Origin: Ditylenchus dipsaci
Taxonomy: Eukaryota > Nematoda > Chromadorea > Rhabditida > Anguinidae
Assembly: GCA_004194705.1 (NCBI GenBank)
Contig: SADC01000007.1
Span: forward strand, 62,001-126,000
Reading direction: 5' to 3'
DNA: 64,000 bases
The notes beneath the pieces are model-generated. The model saw only the letters and a list, made by a program, of their open reading frames with translations, was not told where the DNA came from and did no database searches. Positions 23,001 to 32,818 of the stretch are shown one piece after another. Position 1 is the first letter of the stretch; every line of letters starts with the position of its first letter. Both the position numbers and the translations under genes were made by a program.

Positions 23001-26000
23001 AGCGAACTGGTTGAGCTTGCCGAAATAAAGAAAACGCAATAAAAGCTTTACAGAGTATTAAGAATAATTGTTGACATACAGACCCTAAAAGTTAAGAGAG
23101 GCCGCTAATAAGAGAGAGCACGGGGTCAAAATTTATGTCCGCTTTTGTTGGCGCCGATTGGCGCCTGTTGCACCCTAGTTTTATAATACCACAGTTTAAT
23201 CTCGATAAGGCCACGCTATAAATGAAAACTTTTCTTTGGGAATTAGGATAAGACTTTTCGTGTAAGTTCACTCTCGGTGGTCTTATATTGAGAGTGGACT
23301 GTACTGTTTTCGAGAATGACAGATAATCAGGGTTTTCCAAAGGAGTGAGCTCTGATTTTAGGGGGATGTGAGGTTCGAACCTTAGCTATACATATATGTT
23401 ATAGGTTTTGATCACCATCTCTGTGGTCTTTCTAATTTCTGCCCTATTCACAGTCACTAGTACTACAGTTGTTGCCTTGCTTCACAATATTGCCCATCTG
23501 CGGGTCAACTATTTAGACGTTCCGGAAAGTTTTGACGAGGTTAGTTCGAAAAAATGTGCCCAATTTTTAATCTTCAAAATAAGCAATTTCAGTTGTTCAA
23601 TTCCTGCTGCTTTTTCCTTCTCGGCTTCCTAGCAATCGAGTCCTTGAGCTTTTTGGCGGATGAAACAGAGCAGCCGGGCAAAGTGATCCGTCAATTTTTA
23701 AGTGTTCAGTCAAATGCAATTGCCTGGTCACCTTTTTGGCGCTACTCTCTTTCTTCCCGTTCATCTATAGAATTTCTTTCACTGAGGACACTGTGCTCCC
23801 AGTGGTATTCAATTCTATCAGCATATTCTCGGCCAGGTTGGTTTAGACCATGAATATAGAAGTTGTAAGCAGTGCTGTAAATGGCACCGGTGCGGTGCCC
23901 GGTGCCGAAATTTTAGAGGTCGGTGCCCGGTGCGGTGCCCGGTGCCGAAATTTCAGAGGTCGGTGCCCGTGCCGAAATTTCAGAGGTCGGTGCCGAACCA
24001 GTGCCGCACCAGCAAGTGGTATGTATCATACCCGGCAAAAGCTAACTAAGTTATAATTCGCCTCGAAACAACACAATTATGTCGATAACATAGTTCATTT
24101 TTGCAATTTAGCTGAAAAAATTCAAAATTAAATTGATAATTTTTTTAACATATATAAAAAAATGTCCGGTGCGACACCGGCACCGGCAGCACCGGCTCCG
24201 GCACCGGCACCGCCGGTGCCCGGTGCGGTGCCCGGTGCCGAAAATTTGGAGGTCGGTGCCCGGTGCGGTGCCTGGTGCCGAAATTTTGGAGGTCGGTGCC
24301 CGGTGCGGTGCCCGGTGTCAAAATTTTCTAGGCCGGTGCCCGGTGCGGTGCCGGTGCCGAAATTCCAAAATTTACAGCACTGGTTGTAAGGGTAGACCGT
24401 CTAGTAAGACATCAAAATTTTATGAAATATTTATTTACACTTATTTATTAATGCATTAATTAAATGCAAATAAATATACTCTATATGCATTTTTGAAAAA
24501 GAGTCTTACTCGGAATCATGTCTAAGGTACGTGGGTGTGCGCATCTCAATCCCAAGCCACCAAGCCCCGTGCTCCCCCTAAGGGGGCGCAGGGGGCTTGA
24601 TGTGTTAGAAATATTCCATTGGCGACGAGCATGCCCTCTAACCGCAATTTTCGTTGATAATGGCTCATCTGGCTCATCTCTAAATTTGAAAATTTTAAAT
24701 TGGCGCCTTCTGAATTTTGAAGGGATTAAGGGCTGTATAGGGAGGGGAGGGGAATAAAAGGGGCCACTAATCACACAAGGCCTACTAACAAGAAGATATT
24801 GAACAAACTTTTGAATGCTGGGGACTACCGCATAAAGATACTCTGGTATGCATGCTTTTTCATGCATCCAGAGTCACTTTCGAGTGATTTGTGTCCAAGG
24901 TATGTGGGTGTGCGCATCTCAACTCCAATCCCCAAGCCCCCTGCCCCCGAAGGGAGAAAGCCCCGAAGACACAAATCACTCGAAAGTGACTCTGGATGCA
25001 TGAAAAAGCATGCATACCAAAGTTTATTTATGCGGTAGGCCCCAGTATTCAAAACTTTGTTCAACATCTTCTTGTTAGTAGGTCCTGCGTGATTAGTGGC
25101 TCTTTTATTCCCTCTCCCTCCCAATACAGTCCTTATTCAAATTTTTCAAATTTTTATTAAAAAAGCATGATACACTCCCTGTGGTTCGAAATTTTTTTTT
25201 CTCAGATTAAAAAAAAACGCACGGCTTTCTCATGAAATCGGGGTCGAGCAACACGAATATGAGGTTATCTTCTCCATCCAAGCACTCCCCGTAGGTGAGG
25301 GATTCGTCACTGCAACCGCCAACTTTTTACGCAGATTCCGAAAATATTATCAGAATATGTCTTTTGAAAAATCTCATGAAAAACATAAAAATTGACCAAA
25401 ACATTCATACCGTATTTCCCCCACATGCCCTTTTTCTATTCGAATCGTGATGCTGTCATTGTATTTGGTTACTTTTTCTGGACAGCTAGTATACAACTTA
25501 CTGCTGAGACGGTAGCAAAGACAGTATGCTACATTTTGAGTGGTATGTTGCCGAATAACTATCTTTAAAAACCCAAAACAACAAGGCATAACACAAATAT
25601 CTTAGAGAGGCACGTGAGGAAAATACAGCATGAATGGTTTGGTCAGCTTTTATGTTTTTCATGAGATTTTTTGAAAGATATTTCGATTCTGATAACATTT
25701 TCGGATTCTTCGTAAAAAGTTGGCCAAGGGATGTATTAACAGATGAAAAATTATCAACAAAAAGTGCGGTTAAGAAAACAAAACAATAATAGTCAAAAAT
25801 CCCACGCAACATGCACCCTCCCTTCAAATTCTAAATTCACAGTCAAACTTAAAATATTGAATTATGAATTATGAAATTTAAGAGTGATTTGAAAATTTGA
25901 AAAAACACTCACAAGTAGGGTTGTCGAGCGCTCGAAATTTTTGAGTCGGGCGCTCGATTCGACATTCGAAATTTTCAGCGTCTTCGCCAGCTCATTAATG

Positions 26001-28741
26001 GATTTTTTAGAAATAAATTAATCGAAACCATGGTTAATCGACCACACATGACCACTTTACCACACCAAACAAATAAGCGGTCAAAAAAGAACTACCATTG
26101 CTTGTCCATAGTTGTGCTTGATCAAACGGCGCAGATACGGAGACTCTGAGATCGAAAAGGGCAAATTAGAATCCGCAATAAAATTAGCCATGTCGTTGGT
26201 TAATAGCTGGCTCTGCTGCTTGGAATACCCTGGACTGAATAGAGTTACAATCGGCTCCACTCTGACTTTTTTCGCCTCGGAAGGTCCCAATTCTTTGTTC
26301 GCTAAATTTTTCTTGTGCCTTGCCAATTTCAGGTGACCCGAAAGATGAGTTGTTGATCCACTCTTTGGCAGTGTAAGCTCATCACCACAAGTGCAAATAG
26401 CCTATCCACCGACTTTCTTGAACGATTTCCAAACTTCGCTTGGCATTTTTCCAAAACAAGAAAAATTCACAATTACATTCTTTTTGTGTGCTGCAAGTTC
26501 CAAACTATAACTCGAACTCGAAATTCGAAAGCATAATTCGAAATTTTTTTGAGCGCTCGAAATTCGAAATTGTTCGAACTTTCGAGCGAAAAGTTCGAAA
26601 TTGAGCGCTCGATTCGACAACCTTACTCACAAGCAAATCGACCATGCTGAACACAAACCCGAAGTCAGAATTTGGTTTTTTGCGAAATTATCTCCCGCTG
26701 TATTCTCGACATGCCTAATTTAGCTGTCCATTTTTCAGATACCTGATGAATGTAGGATCGATATGCGGACTGGCCTCCGCTGTGTTGTGTGCCTACCTTC
26801 CAACTACTCGTATCGTGTGTGCCTTGGCTGAGGATCGACTTCTGCCTTTCCAATCTTCGAAGTGCAAGTTGAATCGATTGCATGGAAAAGGTGGCTCTCC
26901 TCGACTGGCTGTTTTGACCACTGTGTTTATCGTCTGCTTGTTGGTGGTCTTAGTCCCCAAGCCGTTGATGGTCCAGTTAATACCGCTCAATCTGTGCTTT
27001 CGTCTCTTTTCACTGGTTAGTTTTAGGTATCGTCAAATGTATCTCTAAATGAACCGAAACCATTTCAGGCATTTCTAGTCTTCAAATCCAACTTCGCCTC
27101 TGAAAAGTCATCTCAGTTTGTGACACAATCACTGCCCGCCAAATACAATCGAATGAGGCATTGTGGCGTGTCTTCAATGACCAACTCCAACTCAGCCGCC
27201 TCAAGTTCAGATGTGGAGGATGGACGTTCAGAATTCTCTTCCAATGGTGACATAGATGATGAGGGCATGCGTCTGTTTGAGCAAATGTGCCAGCTGACCA
27301 ATCTTACAAACTGCCACGATTGCAACTATGGTGCCATTGGAGAGGTTTGTTATTTTTGTTATAGGTTTGAGGTTTGTCAATTTTGATGTTTTTATAAATA
27401 TAATGTCTATTTTAGCCAACTGAATCATCCGGGTTGCTGGTACCACCATCTGGTATTTCAAACAACAATATGCCTCAGCATTACTGTGCTACTTCACAGG
27501 TCAATTTTTTGGGCTATGAAAAAATTTATTCTTTGCAGCCTGTATTTTTCAGAATCTGCTTTCACAGATCGATTCAGTTTCTTTTTATCTTACATCCCCT
27601 ACCCTCCCCGTAGTTAATGATACTTTCATGTAGGCAACGGCCTAAACCAAAGGGAACCAAGGGAAGGTTGTGTTTTTGACACTATATACCGAGTAAATTC
27701 TCATCGCAAGATAAGCCGATCTGTAAAAAAATTTAAAAAATGATCTATAAAAAAGTTGCAGGCAGATAAAGGTCTCTAAAATTTTTGGGACACTCTCAAA
27801 CACTTATTTTTACAAGGGATTAAACATTTGCAAAATTGACTTGACCCCTTTCTATCTTTAAAAATAAAAAAATCGATACTTTATTTTCTAAATCACACTG
27901 ACTTTAAATAAGGGTTATTTAATTAATGGTAAAAACTGATAAATATAGAAAAGCGAAAAAAATTAAAAGCCAACTTTGTCTGCTACCATTTTTAATTTCT
28001 CCATTGTTTCAGAACCGACACTTGCCTAGAGTGCACAACTGCCTGACCTCACCATGTGCATCGAGTCTCCAAATTTCAGCTGCATGTGGCCCATCCACTC
28101 ATCGGCCCACTTCCACATTTACGACACCAAAAGTGTATGTGCTAATCTGGACATGGTAGCGGCGGGCGGTGTTGGCCCAGAATACTATCAGAACGCATAC
28201 TCTTGCACTTCTCCTCATGGTGATACTTTTGCAGACGCTGAGAGTGCCGAAAAGATTGCTCACAAATTGCTTACTAGTTTTGTGATCCTGACTGTGTTGG
28301 TGGCCATTTCACACAAGATTTTACGGGAAACAGTCAGTTGTTAAGACAATCTTTCCACGGTTAACTGTGTGGACAACCTGATATTTTAGAAGGAGTATGT
28401 GCCTGTTCTTGCACTCATTTCAGCCGTTTTGGGCCTTCTTCTGTCTCTGGGATAATAGTGCAGATATTCAGACTCAAAACAGAGGATGATTACGGTTTTG
28501 CAGCCAATAATGTGAGCAGCACGCCGCCGGAAGAGACCAGGAAAAGGAGTAGATGGCAGAGTGTTGGCTGTTTGTTGTCCATGTTCCTGTTGATTCAATT
28601 GCTCTTCCAATTCCCATTGATCAAATATATGTTGGTTGTAGGATGGATATGCTTGGGTAGGTAAACTTATCCCTAGTGTAATTATGGTCATTTTTAGGAT
28701 TCGTGATGTATTCCATAAGTGTATGCAAGAAGAAGGTCTAA
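14034..28741 (+). CDS. Cationic amino acid transporter-like protein (SLC7A / CAT family), complete
   Basis: Predicted plasma-membrane or lysosomal amino acid permease with about 14 TM segments, about 762 aa after frame repair. Exons: 14034-14175, 15591-15732, 15780-15945, 16012-16199, 23405-23539, 23593-23836, 26739-27015, 27069-27344, 27416-27499, 28013-28332, 28390-28656, 28698-28741 (TAA). Family-like landmarks in order: NRRLGACSVAAI|SGTMTL (TM1), SPPFAAFALAFVIF (TM2), STHSEAFAFVVGW (TM3), DWFALLIVLISG, GFLAIESLSFLADETEQPGK (the CAT 'GFD...EE..NP' segment), YLMNVGSICGLAS then TRIVCALAEDRLLPF, and LGFVMYSISV near the end. A hydrophilic Ser/Asn/acidic insert of about 200 residues (about 445-640) precedes the last four helices, making it longer than typical CATs (620-660). 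Frame breaks fall at C 16119-16122, T 23695-23699, CC 28052-28053 and G 28449-28451. Divergent, so substrate is unknown. Exon 2/3 junction and exon 4 end are my choices. Confidence 0.87.
14537..14788. mobile_element. Second copy of the ACAGGGTGG MITE
   Basis: Same interior as 613-865 (GTACGTAACCCCTTGC, GGTCGGTTTCCGATTTT, CTCCTAGGTAGCTTAACG) with more diverged ends CAGAGTGGCCC and GGACCACCCTGTA. Inserted in CAT intron 1. Confidence 0.85.
16384..16763. mobile_element. TTAA-flanked fold-back element
   Basis: TTAA on both sides, inverted ends AGACCATGAAACTTGATGAG and CAAGTTTTATGGTCT. Inner arms share GAATTCGCGCGGACCACCC and its complement. Same terminal type as the elements at 34555, 55217 and 59988 (AGGACCAT...ATGGTCCT). 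TTAA targets are typical of piggyBac-like transposases. CAT intron 4. Confidence 0.8.
16765..18050. mobile_element. hAT MITE with CCAATACCAATA words, 8-bp TSD
   Basis: Perfect TSD CTTTTAAC (16757-16764 and 18051-18058). TIRs TAGAGATGGGCA and CCCATCTCTA. CCCAATACCAATACCAATATT words fill both ends in opposite orientation. A second copy in the opposite orientation is at 48954-50408. No transposase seen inside. CAT intron 4. Confidence 0.93.
18179..19375. mobile_element. TA-flanked Tc1/mariner-type element
   Basis: Inverted ends CAGGGTGTCCAA (18181) and TTGGACACCCTG (ending 19373), with TA on both sides. It is split by the nested hAT element at 18193-18642. Inner arms share CTCAATTTTTTATTTTCA-like text and CCCCCAACGGAAGAAGTACC with its complement. 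No intact transposase ORF. Confidence 0.8.
18193..18642. mobile_element. Nested hAT MITE with AAAAGGGCAAATTGCC words
   Basis: TSD GTGTCCAA (18185-18192 and 18643-18650). Ends CAGTCATGAGCATTTT and AAAATACTCATCCCTC. The interior is made of inverted 'AAAAGGGCAAA/TTTGCCCTTTT' words. Because it duplicated part of the outer element's end, it inserted later. Confidence 0.88.
19376..20009. other. CAT intron 4 sequence without identified element
   Basis: AT-rich; two diverged stretches resemble each other (GACTTTGGTGGATT and GACTTTGGGTACC, CTCCAAACTGGAGATAGTTGATTTT and TTCCAAACTGGAAATGGTCGATTTT), suggesting an old local duplication. No exon found. Confidence 0.5.
20594..21235. repeat. Family A repeat, copy 1 of a near-identical pair
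   Basis: Starts GGTAGACCGTCTAGTAAG and runs through CATGTCTAAGGTACGTG, the GC hairpin, TACTCTGGTATGCATGC, and TCACTTTCGAGTGATTTG. It matches 24391-24945 almost base for base; most differences I can see are homopolymer lengths. It holds two hairpin modules in tandem. Confidence 0.9.
21306..21551. mobile_element. TACCGTA MITE, 'AACTCCCC' version
   Basis: Ends TACCGTATTTTCTCTATTAA and a TACGGTA terminus; terminal words TAAGTCCACC/TAATAACTCCCC. The core (AATCTGTTTTTTGCG, GATCTTAGTTGATTCC, CGAAAATCTCAAAATCGAAA) is shared with 53496-53742 and 61795-62057, but the terminal words differ. Confidence 0.85.
21937..22010 (+). other. tRNA-like (pol III A/B box) sequence, left arm
   Basis: A-box-like TGGCGCAGTGCG at 21943-21954 and B-box-like GTTTCGATCCC at 21991-22001, spaced as in a tRNA gene. 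The acceptor stem does not pair well, so this is a tRNA-derived SINE head rather than a tRNA gene. Confidence 0.55.
22132..22207 (-). other. tRNA-like (pol III A/B box) sequence, right arm
   Basis: Reverse strand shows TGGCGCAGTACG (22200-22189) and GGTTCGATTCC (22151-22141). It matches the left-arm copy; the B box here is the better fit to consensus. Confidence 0.6.
23140..23190 (-). repeat. Repeat head AACTAGGGTGCAACAGGCGCC
   Basis: On the minus strand, AACTAGGGT followed by CAGGCGCCAATCGGCGCC matches the heads at 30785, 48205 and 49261. It lies next to a TTATATTGAGAGTGGACTGTA element end (23270-23300). CAT intron 4. Confidence 0.6.
23870..24382. mobile_element. GC-rich hAT MITE with GGTGCCCGGTGCGGTGCC words
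   Basis: Perfect TSD GTTGTAAG (23862-23869 and 24383-24390). TIRs CAGTGCTGTAAAT and ATTTACAGCACTG match over at least 12 bp. Both ends consist of GGTGCCCGGTGC words, giving strongly GC-rich flanks around an AT-rich centre. About 510 bp, no coding capacity. CAT intron 6. Confidence 0.95.
24391..25090. repeat. Family A repeat, copy 2 of a near-identical pair
   Basis: Same as 20594-21140, with longer G runs at several matching places (for example AAGGGGGCGCAGGGGGC here against AAGGGGCGCAGGGGC). After the shared part it continues into an inverted hairpin module (TCACTCGAAAGTGACTCTGG, GCATGAAAAAGCATGC). Confidence 0.9.
25327..25727. repeat. Fold-back inverted repeat
   Basis: Arms of about 110-120 bp (GCAGATTCCGAAAATATTAT / ATCTCATGAAAAACATAAAA on the left, inverted on the right at 25610-25727). 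Minus-strand ORFs across it look like by-products of the arms. CAT intron 6. Confidence 0.8.
25916..26625. mobile_element. hAT element fragment with CGCTCGAAATTCGA words, 8-bp TSD
   Basis: Perfect TSD CTCACAAG (25908-25915 and 26626-26633). TIRs TAGGGTTGTCGAGCGCTCGA and TCGACAACCTTA. About 710 bp, carrying a minus-strand transposase N-terminus. CAT intron 6. Confidence 0.94.
26081..26410 (-). pseudogene. hAT transposase N-terminal fragment (BED-like finger)
   Basis: The minus strand reads ICTCGDELTLPKSGST, HLSGHLKLARHKKNL, then NFIADSNLPFSISESPYLRR, the last being the usual hAT motif after the BED finger. The zinc ligands look like C-x-C ... H-x4-5-H rather than C-x2-C. Only the N-terminus is present, so the element is non-autonomous. 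Confidence 0.8.
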
Positions 28742-30784
28742 GCTATACACAGTCGAGTCTATATTTAATATGCACCCTTCAAATTCGTACCCGCCTCGTG
28801 TTCGACACTTTTTACCCCGATTTTCGAATCCTTTACTTAAGCAACTTTTTCAGTCCAGTCCGAAAAATCGCAAGAATTCTGTTTTTTTGACGATGGCTTC
28901 TGAGAAAGACCTCAATTTTACAATCTAGACCAAACTTGATTAAGGTACACCCTTTTGAAATTCAGGTATCCGTTAAATCGAGTGAGATTGCAAGACAGAC
29001 CCATTTATCAAAAAAGTAACCTGCGAAATAGGAATCCTTGCGGTTTTAGGGCTAGAATGCCAAATCAGCTTCACCAAAAGACTTCAAAACCAAGGTGAAG
29101 AAAGTGTCAGACACCAGGCGACAACGAAATTGAGGGGCACATTAGATCGAGACTCGAATGTAAGAACAAATTCGAAAAGTATACCGGTATGTAATGCAAA
29201 TAAATTTTATTACTTAATAATTTGCGAAATGTAAATAAACTCGACCAGTATAAAAATACACAATCCTCAAAAATATTAACGTCACTTTTGACTTTGTAAG
29301 CAGGCTGTATGGTAAGAGCCATTAAAACATGACCATGTGGTTTTTTTGACAGTATAATACGAACTTATGGTTATTAGTTAACAAGTAACAAAGACGCTGT
29401 GACGAACTTACTATTTCAGCATACTTCAGCACATTTTATTACAACAACTAAACTGGAATAGGCCCTTTAAAGAGGCAAAACAGTGCATAGATGTTTTGCC
29501 CTTTTTTACATTTGTCAAAAAAGGCAAACTGCTAGTTTTGCCTTGCCCCCCCCCCCCTATTCATTATTTTTGCAAATTTTTATTGTACAGTGGAACTTCG
29601 AAAAAGGGGACACCCCTTGGTAACTCCCTAAGATGTCCGTTTCACGGGGTGTCCGTTTATCGAAGGTACGGGTTTCCGATTCGACTGTTTCCGCTTGTGA
29701 TTTACACTTACACCTCTGTTATATAAAATAAATAATAACGCAGATAACAAATCGAAAAGAAAAAATTACCAAAAACGTAGATTATCAAGAAAAAAGGGCA
29801 CAAAAAAGCAAACATGACAACAACAAAAAATTTAATGAAAATTTGAAAATTTTAGAAAATCACTGAAAGTTATTATTTACACTTGTTCAACTTTCTGAAA
29901 AAGCAGAAAAACAGAGCTACACCTGTGATCTAATCATTGTATCTGATGCAGTTTTTCGTGCTCTATCACGCGATATTTTTATTTTCAGAATATTTTATTT
30001 TTGTGAAAATTACGAAAACTATGCCACAACCACCTGAATTTTCGTCTAGAAGCCTCTAGTTTTCGGTATGGTTTTGGTGTGAAATTGTTTTGGCTTGAAT
30101 TTTGTGATATTTGCTTGTTGACTTGTGAGTCTTTGCACTAGTTCTGTAGCATTTTTGTTGCAGATCATTTTGATATATTGTCAGCAAAAATTTTCATTGA
30201 AAACCCGACAGGGAGTACTCTCCAAATTTCGATACCAGGAAACCTCTTCTCCTGTAATTTCTGAGTGACTTCTTTTAGATTCTTGTGCTAATTTTTGACC
30301 TATGTTGTTGCTCTTCAATTTCTCTACAAGTATTGAGCAAGCATCGAGCAGATAAAAGGCCAGAGTGCAAAAATTTCCCATGCTTTTAGAAAAATCGTAA
30401 ATTTCTCAAAATGGTCTTATTTTATTATTTTAATTTTTTACTTACGATAATATTTTTCAATGTAGGCAAACGACATACCATCAGAAAGCTCAGACAAAGG
30501 ACTTTCTTATGAGCATAAAATAAAATGCTGAACTCGATAAGTTCACTGCTCACCAGCCTGAAGAAAAAACCGCCCGATTTTCAATGAGTCTCTGTGAGAA
30601 TTGCGGTAATTGTGGGCATTGTACTCTAGCGAGGTGGCCTGATTTTGCTATATTCGTGCTCAGAAGGTCTTTTACTGCCAGGTAGTCGAACGTTACAGTC
30701 GGGAATTCTAGTGTTAAAAAGCAGCTGTTGAAAAACAGAGCCCCACAGCGTGTCAGCCCTTATAATTCACGTAAACAATATTTT
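28742..30784. other. Intergenic DNA 3' of the CAT gene
   Basis: No exon recognised. Tc1-type end fragments (ACAGTCGAGTCTATAT near 28748; ATTAGATCGAGACTCGAATGTA near 29141, which pair as an inverted repeat) bracket 28745-29162. A 'GGAACTTCGAAAAAGGGGACACC' type MITE end lies near 29588. A minus-strand ORF at 30181-30381 has no recognised motif. AATAAA at 29199 is the first hexamer after the CAT stop but is 458 nt away. Confidence 0.5.
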
Positions 30785-31560
30785 TAACTAGGGTCTGCAG
30801 GCGCCTATCGGCGCCTATGCCGTTCGGAAACATTGGTAGTTCAAGCACTATTCCTGTGTTTCGGGAACATTAGTGGTTCATTTAAAATAATAGTTCGGGT
30901 AGATTTATCTTTTGAGTGCGTTAATGGTTAGGCTAGATCATCCCCCTACCTGTTAACCCACCTACTCTACCTTGCATACCCTTGCCTATTCTAGGCTTTC
31001 TTCGTCTATCCTCGCCTATTTTCGCCTACCTCGCGTACCCTCGCCCTAGCCTTACCTTTTTTCACTTATTTCGCTTATCCTCGCCAACCCTTGCATTTCC
31101 TCACCTATCCTCGCCTACCTCGCCAACCTTCGCCTGTTAAGTCTACTATAACGTACACCTGACCTGGTCCCAGGGTGTACTTCATATCAAAATTTGATTG
31201 TAGAGATTACACCTGAGCACTTAACTATCCTATCTGGCTACCTATCCACCCTAAGTGGCCATTTACCCACCCTACCTGGCAGAAAAGTGGGCTTGAACAC
31301 AAAAATCCACCTTAAACCCAGGCTAAAATTCACCATCACCAATTTGGGGGGCAAGGAAAACTTTTTTTAGAAGCAACTTCGAAAGTAGCCAAGATGTTGT
31401 TCTTCAGGGTTCCGCAAAGATATTTGACATAAATTCACAAAAAATGGCAGAAAAGTGGGCTTGAACAGAAAAACCCACCTTAAACCCAGGATAAAGTCCA
31501 CCATCACCAATTTGGAGGGCAAAGAAAACTTTTTTTAGAAGCCATTTCAATTATACGTTT
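30785..31560. repeat. Interspersed repeat: CAGGCGCCTATCGGCGCC head plus TCGCCTATCC array and duplicated block
   Basis: Head AGGGTCTGCAGGCGCC..., GTTCGGGAACATTAGTGGTT, CCACCTACTCTACCTTGC and a short TCGCCTACCC array, in the same order as at 48205 and 49261. Two copies of a block with AGAAAAGTGGGCTTGAACA / CCACCTTAAACCCAGG follow at about 31280 and 31447. Confidence 0.75.
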
Positions 31561-31684
31561 TTGCGCTCAAATGAGAGAAAAAATGTTGAACTTGAGGGTT
31601 CCGGAAAGATATACGACATTAAATTGCGAAGTTTTCAGAAAATTAGCCTCGAACCCAAACCCTTTTCGGTCGAAAAATCAAAGA

Positions 31685-32196
31685 TGTTGAACATAGTTTT
31701 GAATACTGGGGCCAACCGCATAAATAAACTCTGGTATGCATGCTTTTTCATGCATCCTTTCGAGTGATCCTGCATTCCTGCATCCTTTCGAGAGTCACTT
31801 TCGAGTGATTTGTGTCCAAGGTATGTGGGTGTGCGCATCTCAACTCCAAGCCCCAAGCCCCTGCGCGCCCGAAGGGGCGCAGGGGCTTGAGAGTTAGAGA
31901 TGCGCGCACTCACTTACCTTAGACATGATTCCGAGAAGTACTCTTGACCATAAAATGCATATAGGGTCTCTTTTTGCCACGACCCATGTTGAAAAACATG
32001 GTGAGACAGCCGAAGAATGGCCAAAAAAAATTGACTAAAAAGTGGCCCCCTATTGTTCCCTTCCCCTCCCAATACAGCCCATAATCCCTTTAAAATTGCT
32101 TTTCCAGCCTTTTTACGACAAAATTATTACTTAAAAATGATTTTTAGATACTCTGAAAAAACTTGATTTTGGGGGGGGGGGGTTAAAGCCAGTAGG
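31685..32196. repeat. Family A repeat copy
   Basis: TACTCTGG/GTATGCATGC hairpin, TCACTTTCGAGTGATTTG, GTGTGCGCATCTCAACTCC, GC hairpin GCGCGCCCGAAGGGGCGC, GAGATGCGCGCACTCAC, CATGATTCCGAGAAGTACTC, then AGTGGCCCCC and a poly-G tract at 32171. Confidence 0.85.
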
Positions 32197-32810
32197 CATA
32201 CCTGCACGCTGAGAAAAATCGGCGCTGGGCGCCACAATTAATTCGGCGCCGGTCGTCGGCGCCGGCGCCGACGCCTAAAAGAGGAAATACGGCGCCAGGC
32301 GCCGGCATCAAGCCATGTTTGTAAATAAAATAATAGAATGTAACAAAGACTAATCTAACATTTCATGTTTTTAAATAGAAATTTTTTGTATTTGGAATAG
32401 CAACAATTATGAGAAATTAAAAATTTATCATGTTGCTGTTATAAACAAGCATTGTTTTGCTTTTTAAAAGTACTGGGCCAGTGGAGCTTTTTCTGCCGGC
32501 TGTCAACATCTTCATCAGATAGTGGAGAACATCAAAAAAAAAGCAAAAACCGGTGATGAAATTTTGTGATTTACATGTGATAAACATAAAATAAAAATTA
32601 AAAATAAATAAAATAAATAATAAAAATTTACTATAAGATTAAAATAACTTGTCTGCAAAAAAATCTGAGAAAATTTTGAATTTACTAAAACATTGTCAAG
32701 ACAGCTGAAATCTTAACATTCAGGCGCCGGCGCCGCAGCTGAAGTGGCGCCGGGCGCCAGCGCCGGCGCCCGACTGTTAAGATTTTTTAGCCGGCGCCCG
32801 TGCAGGTATG
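32197..32810. mobile_element. hAT MITE with GGCGCCGGCGCC words, 8-bp TSD
   Basis: Perfect TSD CCAGTAGG (32189-32196 and 32811-32818). TIRs CATACCTGCACG and CGTGCAGGTATG. GGCGCC/GCCGGCGCC words fill both ends; the centre is AT-rich. About 614 bp, inserted into a family A copy. Confidence 0.95.
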
Positions 32811-32818
32811 CCAGTAGG

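Noticed and set aside
23405..23836. Exon order in the CAT gene looked rearranged at first, because a TM segment precedes the GFLAIESL exon
   Set aside because: On checking the family topology, VLITISVVFL is the preceding helix, and the helix after KVIRQ is in the same exon once one T is added. Order is normal.
24133..24867. ORFs of 75-128 aa (PAPAPAPP text and minus-strand copy)
   Set aside because: Products of the GGTGCC-word MITE and the family A repeat. The same ORF recurs in the 20.6-kb copy.
28430..28460. Programmed frameshift or stop readthrough in the CAT gene
   Set aside because: There are similar one-base breaks at homopolymers in unrelated genes and in a repeat pair, so sequencing error is simpler.
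30181..30381. 66-aa minus-strand ORF
   Set aside because: Plausible composition but isolated, without motif or neighbouring exon.
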